From the NCBI GenBank assembly GCA_977006965.1, contig OZ345366.1, forward strand, positions 2,666,001-2,730,000: DNA of 64,000 nucleotides. The letters run 5' to 3'. Source of the DNA: Phymatolithon calcareum. Its lineage: Eukaryota > Rhodophyta > Florideophyceae > Hapalidiales. The translations under genes and the position numbers were made by a program. Positions 36,350 to 47,151 of the stretch are shown here, piece after piece. Numbering within the stretch: position 1 is the stretch's first letter; every line of letters begins with the position of its first letter. The notes under the pieces are model-generated. The model did not search any database, was not told the DNA's origin, and was given only the letters and a program-made list of their open reading frames with translations.

Positions 36350-37186
36350 ATGGAACATATACAGCAGCAACAAGAACAGGCACAAGTTATTCAGAACTTG
36401 CAGACTGCCGTCACAGGACTACAGAAACAATTACATAATGCAAATCAAGCATTTATAAACCTGTCTTCGAGCAACCGCTCGTTAAGAACAGCAAGGCCAG
36501 ACAAATTTAGCGGACAGAATGTTCGTAGCTGGTTGCGATCAATTCAAAATATACTTGACAACCAAACAACGGCGCCCGATGAGGCACACAAAATCAAGTA
36601 TGCTGTTAGTTACCTTACCGGGGATGGATTACAATGGCGGGAACTTATAAATATAAGTACCCAAGTTAATATTACAACATTTGAAGAGTTCAAAAAAGAA
36701 TTATTGATGTATTTCGAACCCGTTAACAGGGAAGTTAACCCGAGAAAAGCACTTAGTACGTTAAAACAAATGGGAGATTACAGCTCAGTTTCATCATATA
36801 ATGCGGAGTTCTCTAAATGGTTACTCCAAATCCCGACTATGGCTAATGATGAACAGGTCTTCCATTACAGCCAGGGATTGAAGAATAGAATAAGAGTGGA
36901 GGTAGAGCGATCTGAAACAACATCACTCGAAGATGCAATGAGAATTGCTGATCGAATGGACAAGATCTACACTAGTGGACCATTCCCATTCCAAGGAGGA
37001 ATAAATAATGGGGTTACACCAATGGAAATTGGGGTTTTTCCTCAGAAGAATAAGTTTGTAAAACTATCTCCAGAAGAAAGAACAAAACTGATGGAACAAA
37101 ACAAGTGCTTTCTATGCAAAAGAGTTGGCTGCTGTGCGATTAAACATTCACGGAGGAAGCCAAAAAACCAATTCAACCGTTATTAG
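36350..37186 (+). CDS. Gag polyprotein of the gypsy element
   Basis: A 278-residue uninterrupted frame. A glutamine-rich coiled-coil start leads into the retrotransposon gag domain, with RPDKFSGQNVRSWLRSIQNIL at about 46-66, YLTGDGLQW near 85-93, and the usual F..FK..L...F segment. The end is basic with a zinc-knuckle-like CFLCKRVGCC..KH near 249-265. The canonical second part of the knuckle (C..C....H....C) is altered, which may impair RNA binding. It forms the particle core in this family. Its openness against a broken pol is notable. Confidence 0.8.
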   Translation: MEHIQQQQEQAQVIQNLQTAVTGLQKQLHNANQAFINLSSSNRSLRTARPDKFSGQNVRSWLRSIQNILDNQTTAPDEAHKIKYAVSYLTGDGLQWRELINISTQVNITTFEEFKKELLMYFEPVNREVNPRKALSTLKQMGDYSSVSSYNAEFSKWLLQIPTMANDEQVFHYSQGLKNRIRVEVERSETTSLEDAMRIADRMDKIYTSGPFPFQGGINNGVTPMEIGVFPQKNKFVKLSPEERTKLMEQNKCFLCKRVGCCAIKHSRRKPKNQFNRY

Positions 37187-37519
37187 GGCTCGGCACTAAA
37201 ACGGGTGTATGTATAGTAGCCGATGAAAACAAAAAACGAGAAAAATACAAAAAAGAGAATAGCGTGCACGAAAATGAGACAACTCTGGGTAGATGTGCAG
37301 GTGAGGAAACTAAGGGTAGCTTCCAAGAGACTGCGAAGCTTGAGGGAATCAAGAGGCGTCCCCAAGATACTAAAAAGCAGAAAACTACTGCCGAGACTGA
37401 GCGGAGTCTCGAGGTGGAATCTGAGCGTATTTTCCACAATAGGGTACCAAGAGATAAAAAGCAGAAAAATACTGCAAGAGTTTGTACGTTCTCTCCGTAC
37501 AGAAAAAGGCCTAAGAAGA

Positions 37520-39420
37520 GGCAAGAACTATTGGTTTTCAGAGGGGAAATAGTAAGGCCAAGTGGCAAATTCTACTGTAAAACCTTAGTGGATAGTGGAT
37601 GTGAATCATATCAAAGGATTTTGCACAAAAACTAGAGCTCAGGAGAGAAAGAACTAACCTCAAAGCAGAACTTTGGGACGGAACACTTGTCAAAATGGAC
37701 TTATGTTCTGAAAATCTGAGATTACGTATCAGACAGGCCATCTTCAATATACGCCCGTACATCGTAGATTGGATCGCCTACGATATAATCTTAGGAAAGA
37801 GCTGGCTAATAGATGTCAATCCTATAATAGATTGGACTCGAAACGGAATGCGTATTAACATTAATGACCAGATTATTACTCTGGACGCAGAGGCTTATAA
37901 GCATGGGGAATCCCTCCTGAATAGCATGCTTACGAGTAAACAGTTCGCGAGGTTAGCAAAAAAGAGAAATAGTACTTGTTACCATGTGCTTCTAAAACCA
38001 TCAGGGGATGAGCATTTAAACGAAGAACACAGTAAGGGTATCAAGGAAATATTGCAAAAATATGAGGATGTTTTCCCTGAAACGTTACCTCCGGGATTAC
38101 CTCCAAAGAGAAACATTGAAATGACGATCAATTTGGAAAAAGGATCAAAACCAAAAATTGGTCAAATGTATAAACTATCTGTCTTAGAGTTAAAAGAAAT
38201 GAAAAAACAACTCGAAGAAGCATTAGCAAACGGCTTCATTCGATCAAGTGTGAGTCCTTGGGGAAGTCTAGTCCTATTCACGAAAAAGAAGGATGGAACA
38301 CTCCGTATGTGTATAGACTACAGAGCACTCAACAAACAAACAATTCGGAATCAAGTTCCATTACCTCGCATAGACGAAGTTGAGACCAATTAAGTGGAGC
38401 AAAATTCTTCTCCACTCTCTATTTAAGAAGTTGTTATCACCAAATCCGTATAAAAGAATCCGATATTGAAAAAACTGCATTCCGAACACGCTATGGATAG
38501 TTTGAATATCTGGAAACTCCGTTTGGATTAAGTAGAGCTCCAGGATGTTTTCAAACGTTAATGAATAATATCTTCAGACCGTATCTGGATAAATTTATCC
38601 TAGTATATTTGGATGATATTTTATTATACAGCAAAAGTGAAGAAGAACATTTCAAACATTTGGAAATTACTCTCCGCATACTAAGGAAAAATCAATTGTA
38701 TGCGAAGAAATCGAAGTGCAAATTCTTCAAGACTCAAGTTGAATACTTGGGACATATAATCAGCGAAGATGGAATCAAAGTTGACTCTAAAAAGGTAGAC
38801 GCAATCAATAATTGGGAAGCACAAAATACTGTAAAGCAAGTCCAAAGTTTCTTAGGACTATGTAACTACAATAGGAAATTCGTAAAGGATTTTGCAAAAA
38901 TTAGCAGCACCTTTAACGAATTGAACCAGAAAAAAAGACTTCTTTCAAATGTGGGAAGTTAGAAAACAATCCTTTTCAATCTTTAAAAAGAACTCTAAGT
39001 AACGCCCCAGTTCTAAAGTGTGCTGATCCAAGTCTAGAATACGAAGTAACAGCTGATGCTTCAGATGCAGGAACTGGTGCAGTACTCACACAAAGAGATG
39101 AAAAAGGATGCAGACCTGTAGCGTATGCATCCAAAAAATTAAGTTTAGCATAACAAAATTATAGTACTCCTGAGAAGGAACTTCTTGGGATAATACACGC
39201 GTTGCAAACATAGAGATCCTACCTTCATGGATCAAAATTTACAATCTTAACCGACCATCATGCGCTGAAATATTTAGATTCTCAAAAAACACTATCAAGA
39301 AAACAAGCGAGATGGGTCGAGTTTATGCAAGAGTTTAACTACTCAATTAAATATATTAAGGGAAAATAGAATATCGTCGCCGACGCACTTTCACGTAAAC
39401 GTAATGAAGTACATCAAAAA
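37520..39420 (+). pseudogene. Gypsy protease, reverse transcriptase and RNase H (broken)
   Basis: The protease active site is a decayed TLVDSGCES near 37590 (normally DTGA or DSGA), followed by a frameshift. The RT begins in the frame 37695-38393 ([27 protein letters not shown]), is interrupted by stops and a frameshift, and resumes in the 38561-38962 frame with the intact catalytic YLDD in LVYLDDILLYS. RNase H follows with VTADASDAGTGAVL near 39050 and LTDHHALKYL near 39250, again with several stops. It is not translatable as one protein. Confidence 0.85.
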
Positions 39421-40722
39421 TCAACGGATGTTATTCGTGAACTTCTGTCGATTACTGAAGTGAAAATAAGTGACAAAATATTGAATAATCTTGAAGAAGA
39501 TTACAAAAGGGATAATTATTTTAAAGAAAAATGGGATAATGTGAAACAACCATATATGAAAAATGGAAAAAGGTTGTACTTTGAAAACAGACTTTCCATA
39601 CCTGAAGGTGAAATAAGGAAAACGGTTATACATGATAATCATGAATCTCTATTAGGAGGACATAGAGGTGAGAATAAAACATTCACCCTACTTAAACGAC
39701 ACTTCTACTGGCCTACACAATGAAGTGACGTCAAGAAATATGTAAATTCATGCCAAAAATGTCAAGAATCCAAAGCTTCTAACCAATTGAAGTTAGGAAA
39801 ACTAAGACCTTTTCCACTAGCCGAACGCAAGTGGGAAGAAATTTCAATGGATTTCATATTTAAATTACCAAAAACGAAGGATAATATGACAATAATCCTT
39901 GTAGTTGTCGATAAACTATCTAAAAGAGCACATTTTATCTCTCTTCCAGCTAAGAACAAAGCAGAAGACACGGCAAAAGTGTTCTATAAGGAGATATACA
40001 AAAACCATGGTCTACCAAGAACAATCATATCTGATAGAGACTCAAGGTTCACTGCCAACTTCTGGACTGCCTTTCACCCACAAACCGATGGACAGTCAGA
40101 GCGTTCTTTTAGAACATTACAAGAAATGTTAAGATGTTTTGCCAGTTCCACACAGAAAGATTGGAGCAAATATCTCCCAGGTCTCTAATTCGCGTACAAT
40201 AATCACGTTAACGATACCGCGAAGTATTCTCCTTTCTTCTTAGAATATGGACAAAACTCACTTTCAATCTCTGATATCTTATTCAGTGATGAAAGTACTA
40301 AGAATAGAAATTCAAAACGATTCCTGAAAGAAATCAATGAAGCAACTAAATTTGCAAAATTATCAATAGAGGAAGCTAATTTATGCAATGCTGACAACGT
40401 TGACCGTAAGAGGAATGATGAAGAATTTGAAGTAGGTGATCAAGTGATGATTTCAACTGAGAACCTATCGCTCAAATCTGGTAGAGTTAAAAAGCTAGCA
40501 CCAAAGTTTCTTGGACCCTTGATAATCCTCGAGAAACACGCAAAAGGTGTAGCGTATCAATTCGAAATACCAGAACAACTTGGAGCAATTCGCGATACAT
40601 TTCACATCTCTCTACTGAAACGTTTTGTACCTGATACTTTCGACCGAACCATAGCCAATCCAACAATTACCGCCGCCAAGAATTTCATGAAAATATCCGA
40701 CCTTCTAAACCCCGAAACTTAG
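39421..40722 (+). pseudogene. Gypsy integrase (broken, internal deletion)
   Basis: An HH-CC zinc domain (HDNHESLLGGHRG, then CQKCQ) spans a stop at 39721. The catalytic core in 39787-40188 has the first acidic residue in MDFIFKLP and the second in SDRDSRFT. Directly after SRFTANFW it jumps to TAFHPQTDGQSER, so the roughly 14 residues normally between these blocks are missing. The final catalytic glutamate survives in the QSER context. The C-terminal 40444-40722 frame is the usual DQVMISTENL...GPLIILEKH and HISLLKRF tail. Confidence 0.8.
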
Positions 40723-40760
40723 AGTATTCGAGGACGAATACAGAATAGAAGGGGAGGATT

Positions 40761-41268
40761 TGTAAGGATTTCACTGTTACACTGCTTACACTTGTACTAC
40801 AACTACGATTGCTACGTTGCGCATTACAGTAAATGTTACACCTGTCGTGCAAAATGCCACGTATGCAAATACACGAGTGTTACAAGTGTCATTGCAAAGT
40901 TTCTGTAAAACGTAGTGTTATTGGTCCAAATAAGATTCCAACAATTAACTAGGAAGCGGAACCTAAATCGGGCTTTTTATATGTAAAAAATAGGTTTAGT
41001 TTAGAATGGAAGATGCGACCATCGTCTATATAAGACGAACCGACGTCGCGCTTTGCTAGAGAAGACAAGACTAAAGCGGAGCAAACCATTCCGAGTAAGG
41101 TCAAAGAGTGTCTAAAGGACATTAAGTCTAGTACCTCTTGACCAAGAAACAAAACTAAAACTTAAAAGTAAAGTAAAAAATTCCATTCCAACATTTAAAA
41201 GTTCCAACAAAATTCCAACAAAATATCATAACGACAATATCATAATAATAAGTTGTTATAGTTGCAGA
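40761..41268 (+). repeat. 3' LTR-like block with promoter of the gypsy element
   Basis: It begins TGTAAGG straight after a polypurine tract and ends in an AT-rich run before unrelated repeat sequence. A TATA box (CTATATAAG) sits near 41026-41034, followed by GC-rich transcribed sequence, as in a U3-R boundary. With no second copy the end point is uncertain. Confidence 0.55.
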
Positions 41269-41278
41269 CTGGTTACCA

Positions 41279-41720
41279 GTGATCCTCTTTAACCCAGCGC
41301 CCCGTTGGAGACCATCAGTATTGGATGAGTACGTCGGGATAACCCTGGTGACCGAAATAGTTCGGTTACAACGTACTCTATCTTCGTCGAAGATGAGCAC
41401 TGAAATTGAGTTTGAGTGCAAAGAGACTCACAAGGGCGCTGTTGGCAGAAACATACGAATCAAGGATGTTGAGTAGCCAGGGCACTTTAGCTTCGAGAAT
41501 CCTGCAAAAGCTACCCCGTTACTCCAAGGTGATCATTTGGGAGCTTTCTAATAGCCTCAATACAGTTTACAATCCGAAGATTCAGGTCCTTCATCTGGAA
41601 ATAAACAGGACTATTCTCGATGCGCCCCAGAATATCTTCGACTCGCAACCTTCATGTCTCCAAATTACAGGTCGCGCAAGTACTGGATTCCGGATACAAG
41701 CCATTGCGAGAGCCTAAATA
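41279..41720 (+). repeat. Copy of a dispersed retroposon family encoding a short conserved peptide
   Basis: The frame at 41279-41476 ends TEIEFECKETHKGAVGRNIRIKDV. The same peptide block occurs at 48610-48716 (ETEYECKRLTRALTGREIRIKEI) and at about 48918-48990 (IEFECKRLTGALVGRELRIKN). The DNA downstream is also shared (CCCCGTTACTCCAAGGTGA). This copy follows the gypsy 3' end directly. What the peptide is, and whether it is ever translated, is unknown. Confidence 0.6.
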
Positions 41721-41955
41721 ATCACAACGGCTCGTGGTCACGGGCCCCAACTATACGGAAAAAGAATTTTAGAGAATTGCAAGGAAATTTCTGGGCTTCC
41801 CAGAACGCTCAGAAACTTTCTGAATTTCGATGAACGGAATACAGAAAACAACCTGACAAGTGTCATGGACTCCTGTGCGATACCGGTTCAAAGTTGGATT
41901 TTTTGATACGAAAATAGTTTTACTTTGATGAGAATTATTCGACAAACGCTTTGAC

Positions 41956-42206
41956 GAGTCGCTGTCCTGGGTGTATGTCTGTTTAGATTAAGTTTGTGAG
42001 ACAATCTGATAATTTGCATGCACAGCGTAGTTTAAGTCCAGGCGCTTCTTCTGCCTAGATTTTGTCCTTCGAGATTGAGTCGAGTCGCTGTCTTGAGTGT
42101 ATGCCTTTTTAGATTAAGTTTGTCAGACAATCTGATAATTTGAATGCACAGCGCAATTTGAGTCCGCGTGTTTCTTCTCCCTAGATTCTGTCCTTCGAGA
42201 TTGAGT
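41956..42206 (+). repeat. Two tandem 126-bp repeat units
   Basis: Units 41956-42081 and 42082-42206 both run from GAGTCGCTGTC, through TTTAGATTAAGTTTGT and AGACAATCTGATAATTTG, to CCTTCGAGATTGAGT. They differ by scattered substitutions. No coding frame fits the period. Confidence 0.8.
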
Positions 42207-42230
42207 TAACCTGGAACATGTCCAGGAGCT

Positions 42231-42278
42231 CGAATACCTGGAACTTGGTCAGGACCTGACCATGTTCGAGGTATTCGA
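42231..42278. repeat. Imperfect hairpin
   Basis: CGAATACCT.GAAC..GGTCAGG pairs with CCTGACC..GTTCG.AGGTATTCG around a 2-3 base turn, directly after the tandem repeats and about 380 bp before the UbiA gene. Two mismatched spots interrupt otherwise complete complementarity. It may be a terminator-like or fold-back relic. Confidence 0.6.
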
Positions 42279-42656
42279 AAATCCACATTCCTACATATCT
42301 AATAGAGAGTAAACACTCCCTGCAAATCTAAGCCACTAATTTCCCCCTCAAGGCCCCTCAAGGAACCAGAGGTGTATTTTTGTACACCACCAAACCGCGG
42401 AACACCCCCCATGAGACACTCTTGATCTAACCTAATGTTGCTGGCCCCAATCGTAATCAGATGCGTTCAAAACTGTTAAACAAAAATTTACTTTTCTACT
42501 TCGAAACAAAACAAATCCACCTTGCAATTGAACTGGACTCTGTTAATCTGTACATCACTGTCACAAAAATATATATAATCTAATCTCACCGTCCTTGCTT
42601 CTGCTTTTTGCGTACTGAGTTCGAGATTTCGACGCTCGAAGACAAAAACAAATTCA

Positions 42657-43565
42657 ATGCCAATCGAACATCTAAAGTGCCGGATGACTGTCGCCAGGGA
42701 ATTTCTTTGGCGCGAGATTGGCACTTGGTGGGCGGTTGTGAGTCAGGACCTGCCCTTGTCGGTTATCCCAGCGTCGCTTTTCGCCTTGACAGCAAGTGTG
42801 CATCTGGGTGGAGATTTGAGTGGCGCTCTCATCACCCTCATAAGTGCGCTGTTTTACTTCGTGCTCTACATCACGACGTTTTGTCTGGCGAATCAAATTG
42901 CCGGTGTTGAAGAGGATCGCATTGACAAGCCGAACCGGCCCATACCAACGGGGCGGTTGACCATTCGCCAGGCCTGGCGTCGCTGGCTGCTCGCCAATAT
43001 TGCCTTCTGGATAGTGGCTTGGTGTCTGGGCGGCCACGAGATTCTATTGTACGCCCTGCTCTGGCAAGTACTGACAATTGCTTACAACTTCTGGGGTCGG
43101 GATCGCCATTGGGTCCGAAAGAACTTGGTCTTCATCGGAGGTGGCGCCGTGGTGCAGCTTCCCGCGGCTTGGCGTCTGGTCGAGCCGATTCCTTTAGAAG
43201 CCTGGTGGTATCTGGTAACAGTATCGATTGCGTTTGCCGCTACGCTCAATCTTTCTGACCTCCGAGATGTACGAGGAGACGCTCTCATCGGCCGCAAGAC
43301 GCTTCCAGTCACCTTTGGAATGGAGAGGGCGCGTTGGATGATCGCGGGCAGCATAGCCGTGCTTCCTGTGGTGACGAATGTCTTTTTGGCCAAAAGGGAC
43401 GTGCTAGCTGCGTTGGTCCCTCAGCTCTGTCTCGCAGGCCTGAATGCCGTCGTCGTCGCCCGACTTTTTCTCTGCCAGAGTCAACAAGCTGATCATATGA
43501 CTTACCAAATCCACTGCATATGGTTTTGCGTTGTACTCGGTTCCGCAGGCCTTCTGATGGCCTGA
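42657..43565 (+). CDS. UbiA-family prenyltransferase
   Basis: A 302-residue multi-pass membrane protein with about eight hydrophobic segments. The first aspartate-rich motif is in NQIAGVEEDRIDKPNRPIPT (N79, D87, D90), and the second is SDLRDVRGD near 199-207 followed by GRKTLPV. These bind magnesium and the prenyl diphosphate in this family. It should transfer an isoprenoid chain to an acceptor within a membrane. The NQ..GVEED spacing and short length resemble the terpenoid-type UbiA enzymes of fungi and algae more than ubiquinone or chlorophyll synthase, so the acceptor cannot be named. The ATG at 42657 is used; a second Met at codon 10 is possible. It is intronless and stands alone between repeats. 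Confidence 0.9.
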   Translation: MPIEHLKCRMTVAREFLWREIGTWWAVVSQDLPLSVIPASLFALTASVHLGGDLSGALITLISALFYFVLYITTFCLANQIAGVEEDRIDKPNRPIPTGRLTIRQAWRRWLLANIAFWIVAWCLGGHEILLYALLWQVLTIAYNFWGRDRHWVRKNLVFIGGGAVVQLPAAWRLVEPIPLEAWWYLVTVSIAFAATLNLSDLRDVRGDALIGRKTLPVTFGMERARWMIAGSIAVLPVVTNVFLAKRDVLAALVPQLCLAGLNAVVVARLFLCQSQQADHMTYQIHCIWFCVVLGSAGLLMA

Positions 43566-44334
43566 CTACGTTTCGCAGCGCAAAAGATTTGGGAATGTGT
43601 GATAGTAGATATGATTGCGAAAGGCTCTCGCAAATGTAACGCATTGTTGGTAAGTTTGGTATGCGTTTTAAAAAACGTGAGCTTGGACGGATTAATCCTC
43701 CATAATTCTTTTGAAATTTAAAGAAAATTACGTGCAAACAAAGATTTATTTGCTAGCATTCCACAATCTGATGACAGAAGACTCGAGTCTGCTTTTCTCG
43801 CCTCTATTGTACGATTCTCGCTTCGAATGCTAACAGATTAATGACTCCGTCATCGGCGTCAATGAATCTTCTATTGGGTCACTCCTGAAAATGATAAATT
43901 GCAGAGACGCAAAACAGTACGCAAATTGTGCAAATGTATTCCGCTGTCACGCGCACGCCAAATTGTGGAGCCCTGAAAACATTGTCGCATTTTTTGTCAG
44001 ACAATTCCGTTACGGAACCAAAATATTAATTGATTTGATGTCCTATTTTGGGTGCTTATAGTGCCCAAACCATCCGACATGGGCCCTCACTTTGGTGCTG
44101 AAGAGTACAAGTATTACATTACACCGCTGGAGACCGAGTGGTTTTGGAGCAGTATAATACTCCAAAGGGTAATCAGGCGGGCTGTAAAGTACTCCATTAA
44201 ACTATTTAAACGTTCACTCGAAGGGAGAGGGGAAAGTGAAGAAATTATAGGTAGATCCATAGATTCGTTGCGCGGAGAAGGCTTTATGGTGCTAGACGAA
44301 ATAAGTACTATGTCATTGTAATGAATACAAGAAG
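43566..44334. other. Intergenic tract downstream of UbiA
   Basis: AT-rich sequence. The 89-residue frame at 44052-44321 just ahead of the Harbinger-like frame might be part of that element, but no domain is visible. Confidence 0.4.
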
Positions 44335-44943
44335 ATGTCTCTTCTCGAGTGTTCTTTCGTCAGTTCGGCTTTCCCCTTTACTCATGGCGTTGAAAAGCAG
44401 AGCTGTCTATCTCCATCTGGTCCTCAAACAAGTTCGGTAAGAATGGGATTGGTTATCCGTCTATTATGCATTCTGCTGCATAAACGGCATCTGCAGCGAA
44501 GGATCGCAAATGGACCCATGCGGTACCGAATGTCCCTGCACGCCCGCCGGCTCCGTGACCGAAGAATCTCCCGAAGAGCTCTGCAGCATCCCCATATGTC
44601 TGCTTTTCGCACGCTTTTCGGATCGGGTTGCGAGCGCTCGTTAATCACCTTAACAGGTGTTAACCATGTTACGTTTCGATACATACTTGTAAGGTATGTC
44701 ACTCTGTACAACAAGTACTCACCCTATTCAACTGATGGGGCTATTCGACGTCTGGACGCAGAACCGCATGGTCGCGGGAGGCCGCGCTCAATGAGCGCAG
44801 AAATATGTTTGGGCTTGGTGTTGACATGGGGGAGGACACGCGGATCGGAGATGGTCCTCTGCTTGCTCTTCGGAATAACGGCATCAATGTGCGTTTCTCA
44901 AGCTCTCAAGATCCAGGTAGAATATTATTACGTACTTGCATAG
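44335..44943 (+). pseudogene. N-terminal part of a Harbinger-like (DDE_Tnp_4) transposase
   Basis: The frame holds a basic region (RRISRRALQHPHMSAF) and then RSLITLTGVNHVTFRYILVR, VTLYNKYSPYSTDGAIRRL, a GRGRPRSMSAEICLGLVLTW segment, and RTRGSEMVLCLLFGITASM. This is the conserved N-terminal region of PIF/Harbinger or ISL2EU-like transposases, just before the DDE core. It stops at LKIQVEYYYVLA. No catalytic core is recognisable downstream, so the copy is truncated, unless an intron begins at the GT after ATCCAG near 44916. I saw no terminal repeats. Confidence 0.7.
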
Positions 44944-45019
44944 CATGGACGAGGATCTACACTTCTAAGTTGCAGCGCATCTTTCTGATCACCCATGGAT
45001 GAAGTGCATGAGGCAGATC

Positions 45020-45630
45020 ACTGCACTACTCCGACTGAGAGAAACGCGCCGTAGCGAAAATGATAGAAATGTGTCGTAGAACGCATTTGGTTCACAGAGG
45101 GAAGCTCTATGACCAAATGTCGCGCGATTTGCACATTTTGCGTGTCACAAATCGAGGACACGAGACAAATGCACCGTAGCGTGACGACGCATTTTGTGCA
45201 GAAATGACGCATTTTGTGCAATTTATCATTTTCAGGAGCGACCCATTGCCGTAGTGCTCTGTAAAGCTTGGATGAAAGAATTTGCATGTTCCAACAAGGG
45301 CGAATGAGATCGTCAACATAGCAGCTACCTAGCTAAATATCGGTAAAGAAAGAAGAAAGAAATTTGGATTTTTATTTAAAAGTTTCCAATGCATCTGCAG
45401 ACGCTTGGGGCAACTTTGCGAGTACCATGCCAGCAGAGCAATGGCCTGATATGATTTTCGAACAGTGAGTGCGACACGATTTGGTGGGGTACCAAAATCT
45501 ACCTCTGGATCAGGGTTGAACTTCGAGGCGAAAAATACTCCGCTATACCGTGTAAGCTGAGTTTAACTTTGGTTTCAGTTTGAAGCCGTGCCATCGACTG
45601 CCTGGAACGTGGAAATGACTTCATCAGGTG
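45020..45630. other. Repeat-containing tract without a gene
   Basis: GACGCATTTTGTGCA is repeated directly around 45186-45219, and GTCGTAGAACGCATTTGGTTCA-like sequence precedes it. No gene is seen. Confidence 0.4.
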
Positions 45631-45636
45631 TTCTCC

Positions 45637-45976
45637 TTATGAGGGCGCATTACTACGGTGATAGCTTGTCTTTCGACAGCCTTGTCTTGATATCTTGGAT
45701 CGATCTCTTCCCGTTTGCCCTGTCAGTTTTATGAGCTTCGAGGTGCTCATCGGCTTCAACATGCCGAATGACCATTTAGTGGCCAAGGTTCCATACCCCT
45801 CGACTTGAAGCACAAGCGCTGCAATTATATTGTTTTGGCGTGCGCGATAGGCTATTTTTCCCATTTCTGCTTTGGAGGCTGCGTCCAGAATCTTCTGCTT
45901 TTGAACCTGCTTGATATTTGATGTCTCCGAGGTCTCTTTGGCTGCAGTCCTGAGGTACTAGTTATCTTTGGTGTAA
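45637..45976 (-). pseudogene. Possible third member of the retroposed gene family
   Basis: The minus-strand translation contains LATKWSFGMLKPMSTSKL, close to LAVKWAFGRFPPMSTSLL in the protein at 14603-15106. A lysine-rich lead (KQVQKQKILDAASKAEMGK) precedes it. The hAT copy at 45985 interrupts it on its upstream side. The match is short, so this is tentative. Confidence 0.3.
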
Positions 45977-46036
45977 GTGACATCCAGGGGTTGCGCCAAT
46001 TCCATTGTTTGCGATTGCAGTCCCGAGTGAAATTTA

Positions 46037-46372
46037 TCAATTTAATTGCTCAGTTTTGTTTGCAGCAATTCGCATTGCAATTAGAAGGCTTCCCACAATA
46101 TAGACATCAATACTAAGATAGCTGTTCATCGCCTTTTCACGTTCTGTGAGCTTCATCACCATTGACGATTGAACTGTGAACGACGACCCGGACCTCAACT
46201 TCTCGGCAAGAACGGCTCTGCATATCTTTAGCAAATGTTCTTCGCTTCCACCTCCAATGCAATGCTTGAGATGATTGTACGGGTTGGAGAACCCAGTACC
46301 CTTTTCGAAGAAAAACTCACTTTCTCCGGTACACTGATCACCCTTTGAGCAGAGAAAGACGCAAAATGGCAC
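46037..46372 (-). CDS. Zinc-finger-like N-terminal fragment in hAT copy 1
   Basis: A 111-residue frame. C, C and C residues near its start (MPFCVFLCSKGDQC) and GFSNPYNHLKHCIGGG resemble the BED-type zinc finger that opens hAT transposases. It ends at the element terminus, so the dimerisation and catalytic parts are missing. Copy 2 differs at only three residues in this frame. If translated it might bind element DNA and act as a repressor, but that is speculation. Confidence 0.5.
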   Translation of the reverse strand: MPFCVFLCSKGDQCTGESEFFFEKGTGFSNPYNHLKHCIGGGSEEHLLKICRAVLAEKLRSGSSFTVQSSMVMKLTEREKAMNSYLSIDVYIVGSLLIAMRIAANKTEQLN

Positions 46373-46616
46373 ATTCCGTCGAGTTAGGCCTACTTGACGC
46401 GAGTGTATATCACGGGTTTGTTCTCAAATGAGGTTCATAAGCAGCTGCACAACTTGTTTCGGCTTTGGTGTCGGTGAAGGTAGTGTTATCGAGCGGAATT
46501 TGCTGGAACGTTGAACGAGGTCTGATAGGTGGGTTGGACTCGACTGTGAAGGGGGAATGCGAGAGAATTTCGGAGAAGGCTGATAGGTTTCAAATCAAGA
46601 GATCTAATGCTATCCC

Positions 46617-46624
46617 TTTTATAC
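46617..46624 (-). promoter_or_regulatory. TATA box of hAT copy 1
   Basis: TATAAAAG on the minus strand, about 245 bp upstream of the zinc-finger-like frame, is present at the mirrored position in copy 2 (62987-62994). The element therefore keeps its promoter end. Confidence 0.55.
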
Positions 46625-47151
46625 TTGAGATTGAACCATCGTGACTGCTGGACTCTAATCGTAGCTAAAGACATTCAAGCCGTTGTTCTGTATCTGGCTG
46701 GTAAATTGATCGATACAGCTAAGTAGATGATAGCACATGAATAGGCCCATTGTTGAAACCGTTTGGATTCCAAGTTTCATAGATGTTTTGATGCCATACA
46801 GAACGTACTCTGGGTATTACTAGAACAAAGACCACGTACTGGACATAAGGTAAGTACGTTGATTCTTGCATCCGATTAATGTGCTGTGTCTAATAATCAT
46901 CTACGTACTCTGGGTATTATTAGAACAAAGACCACGTACTGAACGTGAGGTGAGTACGTTGATTCCCTCAACATTCTGCTTTACTCCCCCCCATAACATT
47001 CCCCTGGTCCAATGTTCATCTACTTCGATCCTCAATATTAGGTGCGACCAATTCGAATTGCAATTCAGCTCGAAGAACCAATTTGGGTGGAATTGGGAAA
47101 AATTGCAATTAAATTGATAGCAATGGAATTGGCGCAACCCCTGGTGACATC

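Larger units (their letters stand above)
36200..41275 (+). mobile_element. Ty3/gypsy LTR retrotransposon, degenerate
   Basis: It shows the order gag, protease, reverse transcriptase, RNase H, integrase, polypurine tract and 3' LTR-like sequence. A sequence resembling a tRNA primer-binding site (TTGGTATCCTC) lies near 36217. The polypurine tract GGGGAGG is at 40751-40757, and the LTR-like block with its own TATA box begins TGTAAGG at 40761. I could not find a matching 5' LTR to the left of gag, so the 5' end is either lost or strongly diverged. Gag is open; pol has several stops and an internal integrase deletion. It is AT-rich relative to the host genes. Confidence 0.85.
45985..47143 (-). mobile_element. 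hAT DNA transposon, non-autonomous, copy 1
   Basis: Exactly 1159 bp with perfect 23-bp terminal inverted repeats (starting CAGGGGTTGCGCC) and a perfect 8-bp target duplication, GTGACATC at 45977-45984 and 47144-47151. An 8-bp duplication with CAGGG ends is diagnostic of the hAT superfamily. It carries a TATA box and a short zinc-finger-like frame but no transposase catalytic region. Two 62-bp direct repeats spaced 100 bp apart lie near one end (46804-46865 and 46904-46965). It is almost identical to copy 2 at 62467-63625 in the opposite orientation. Confidence 0.93.
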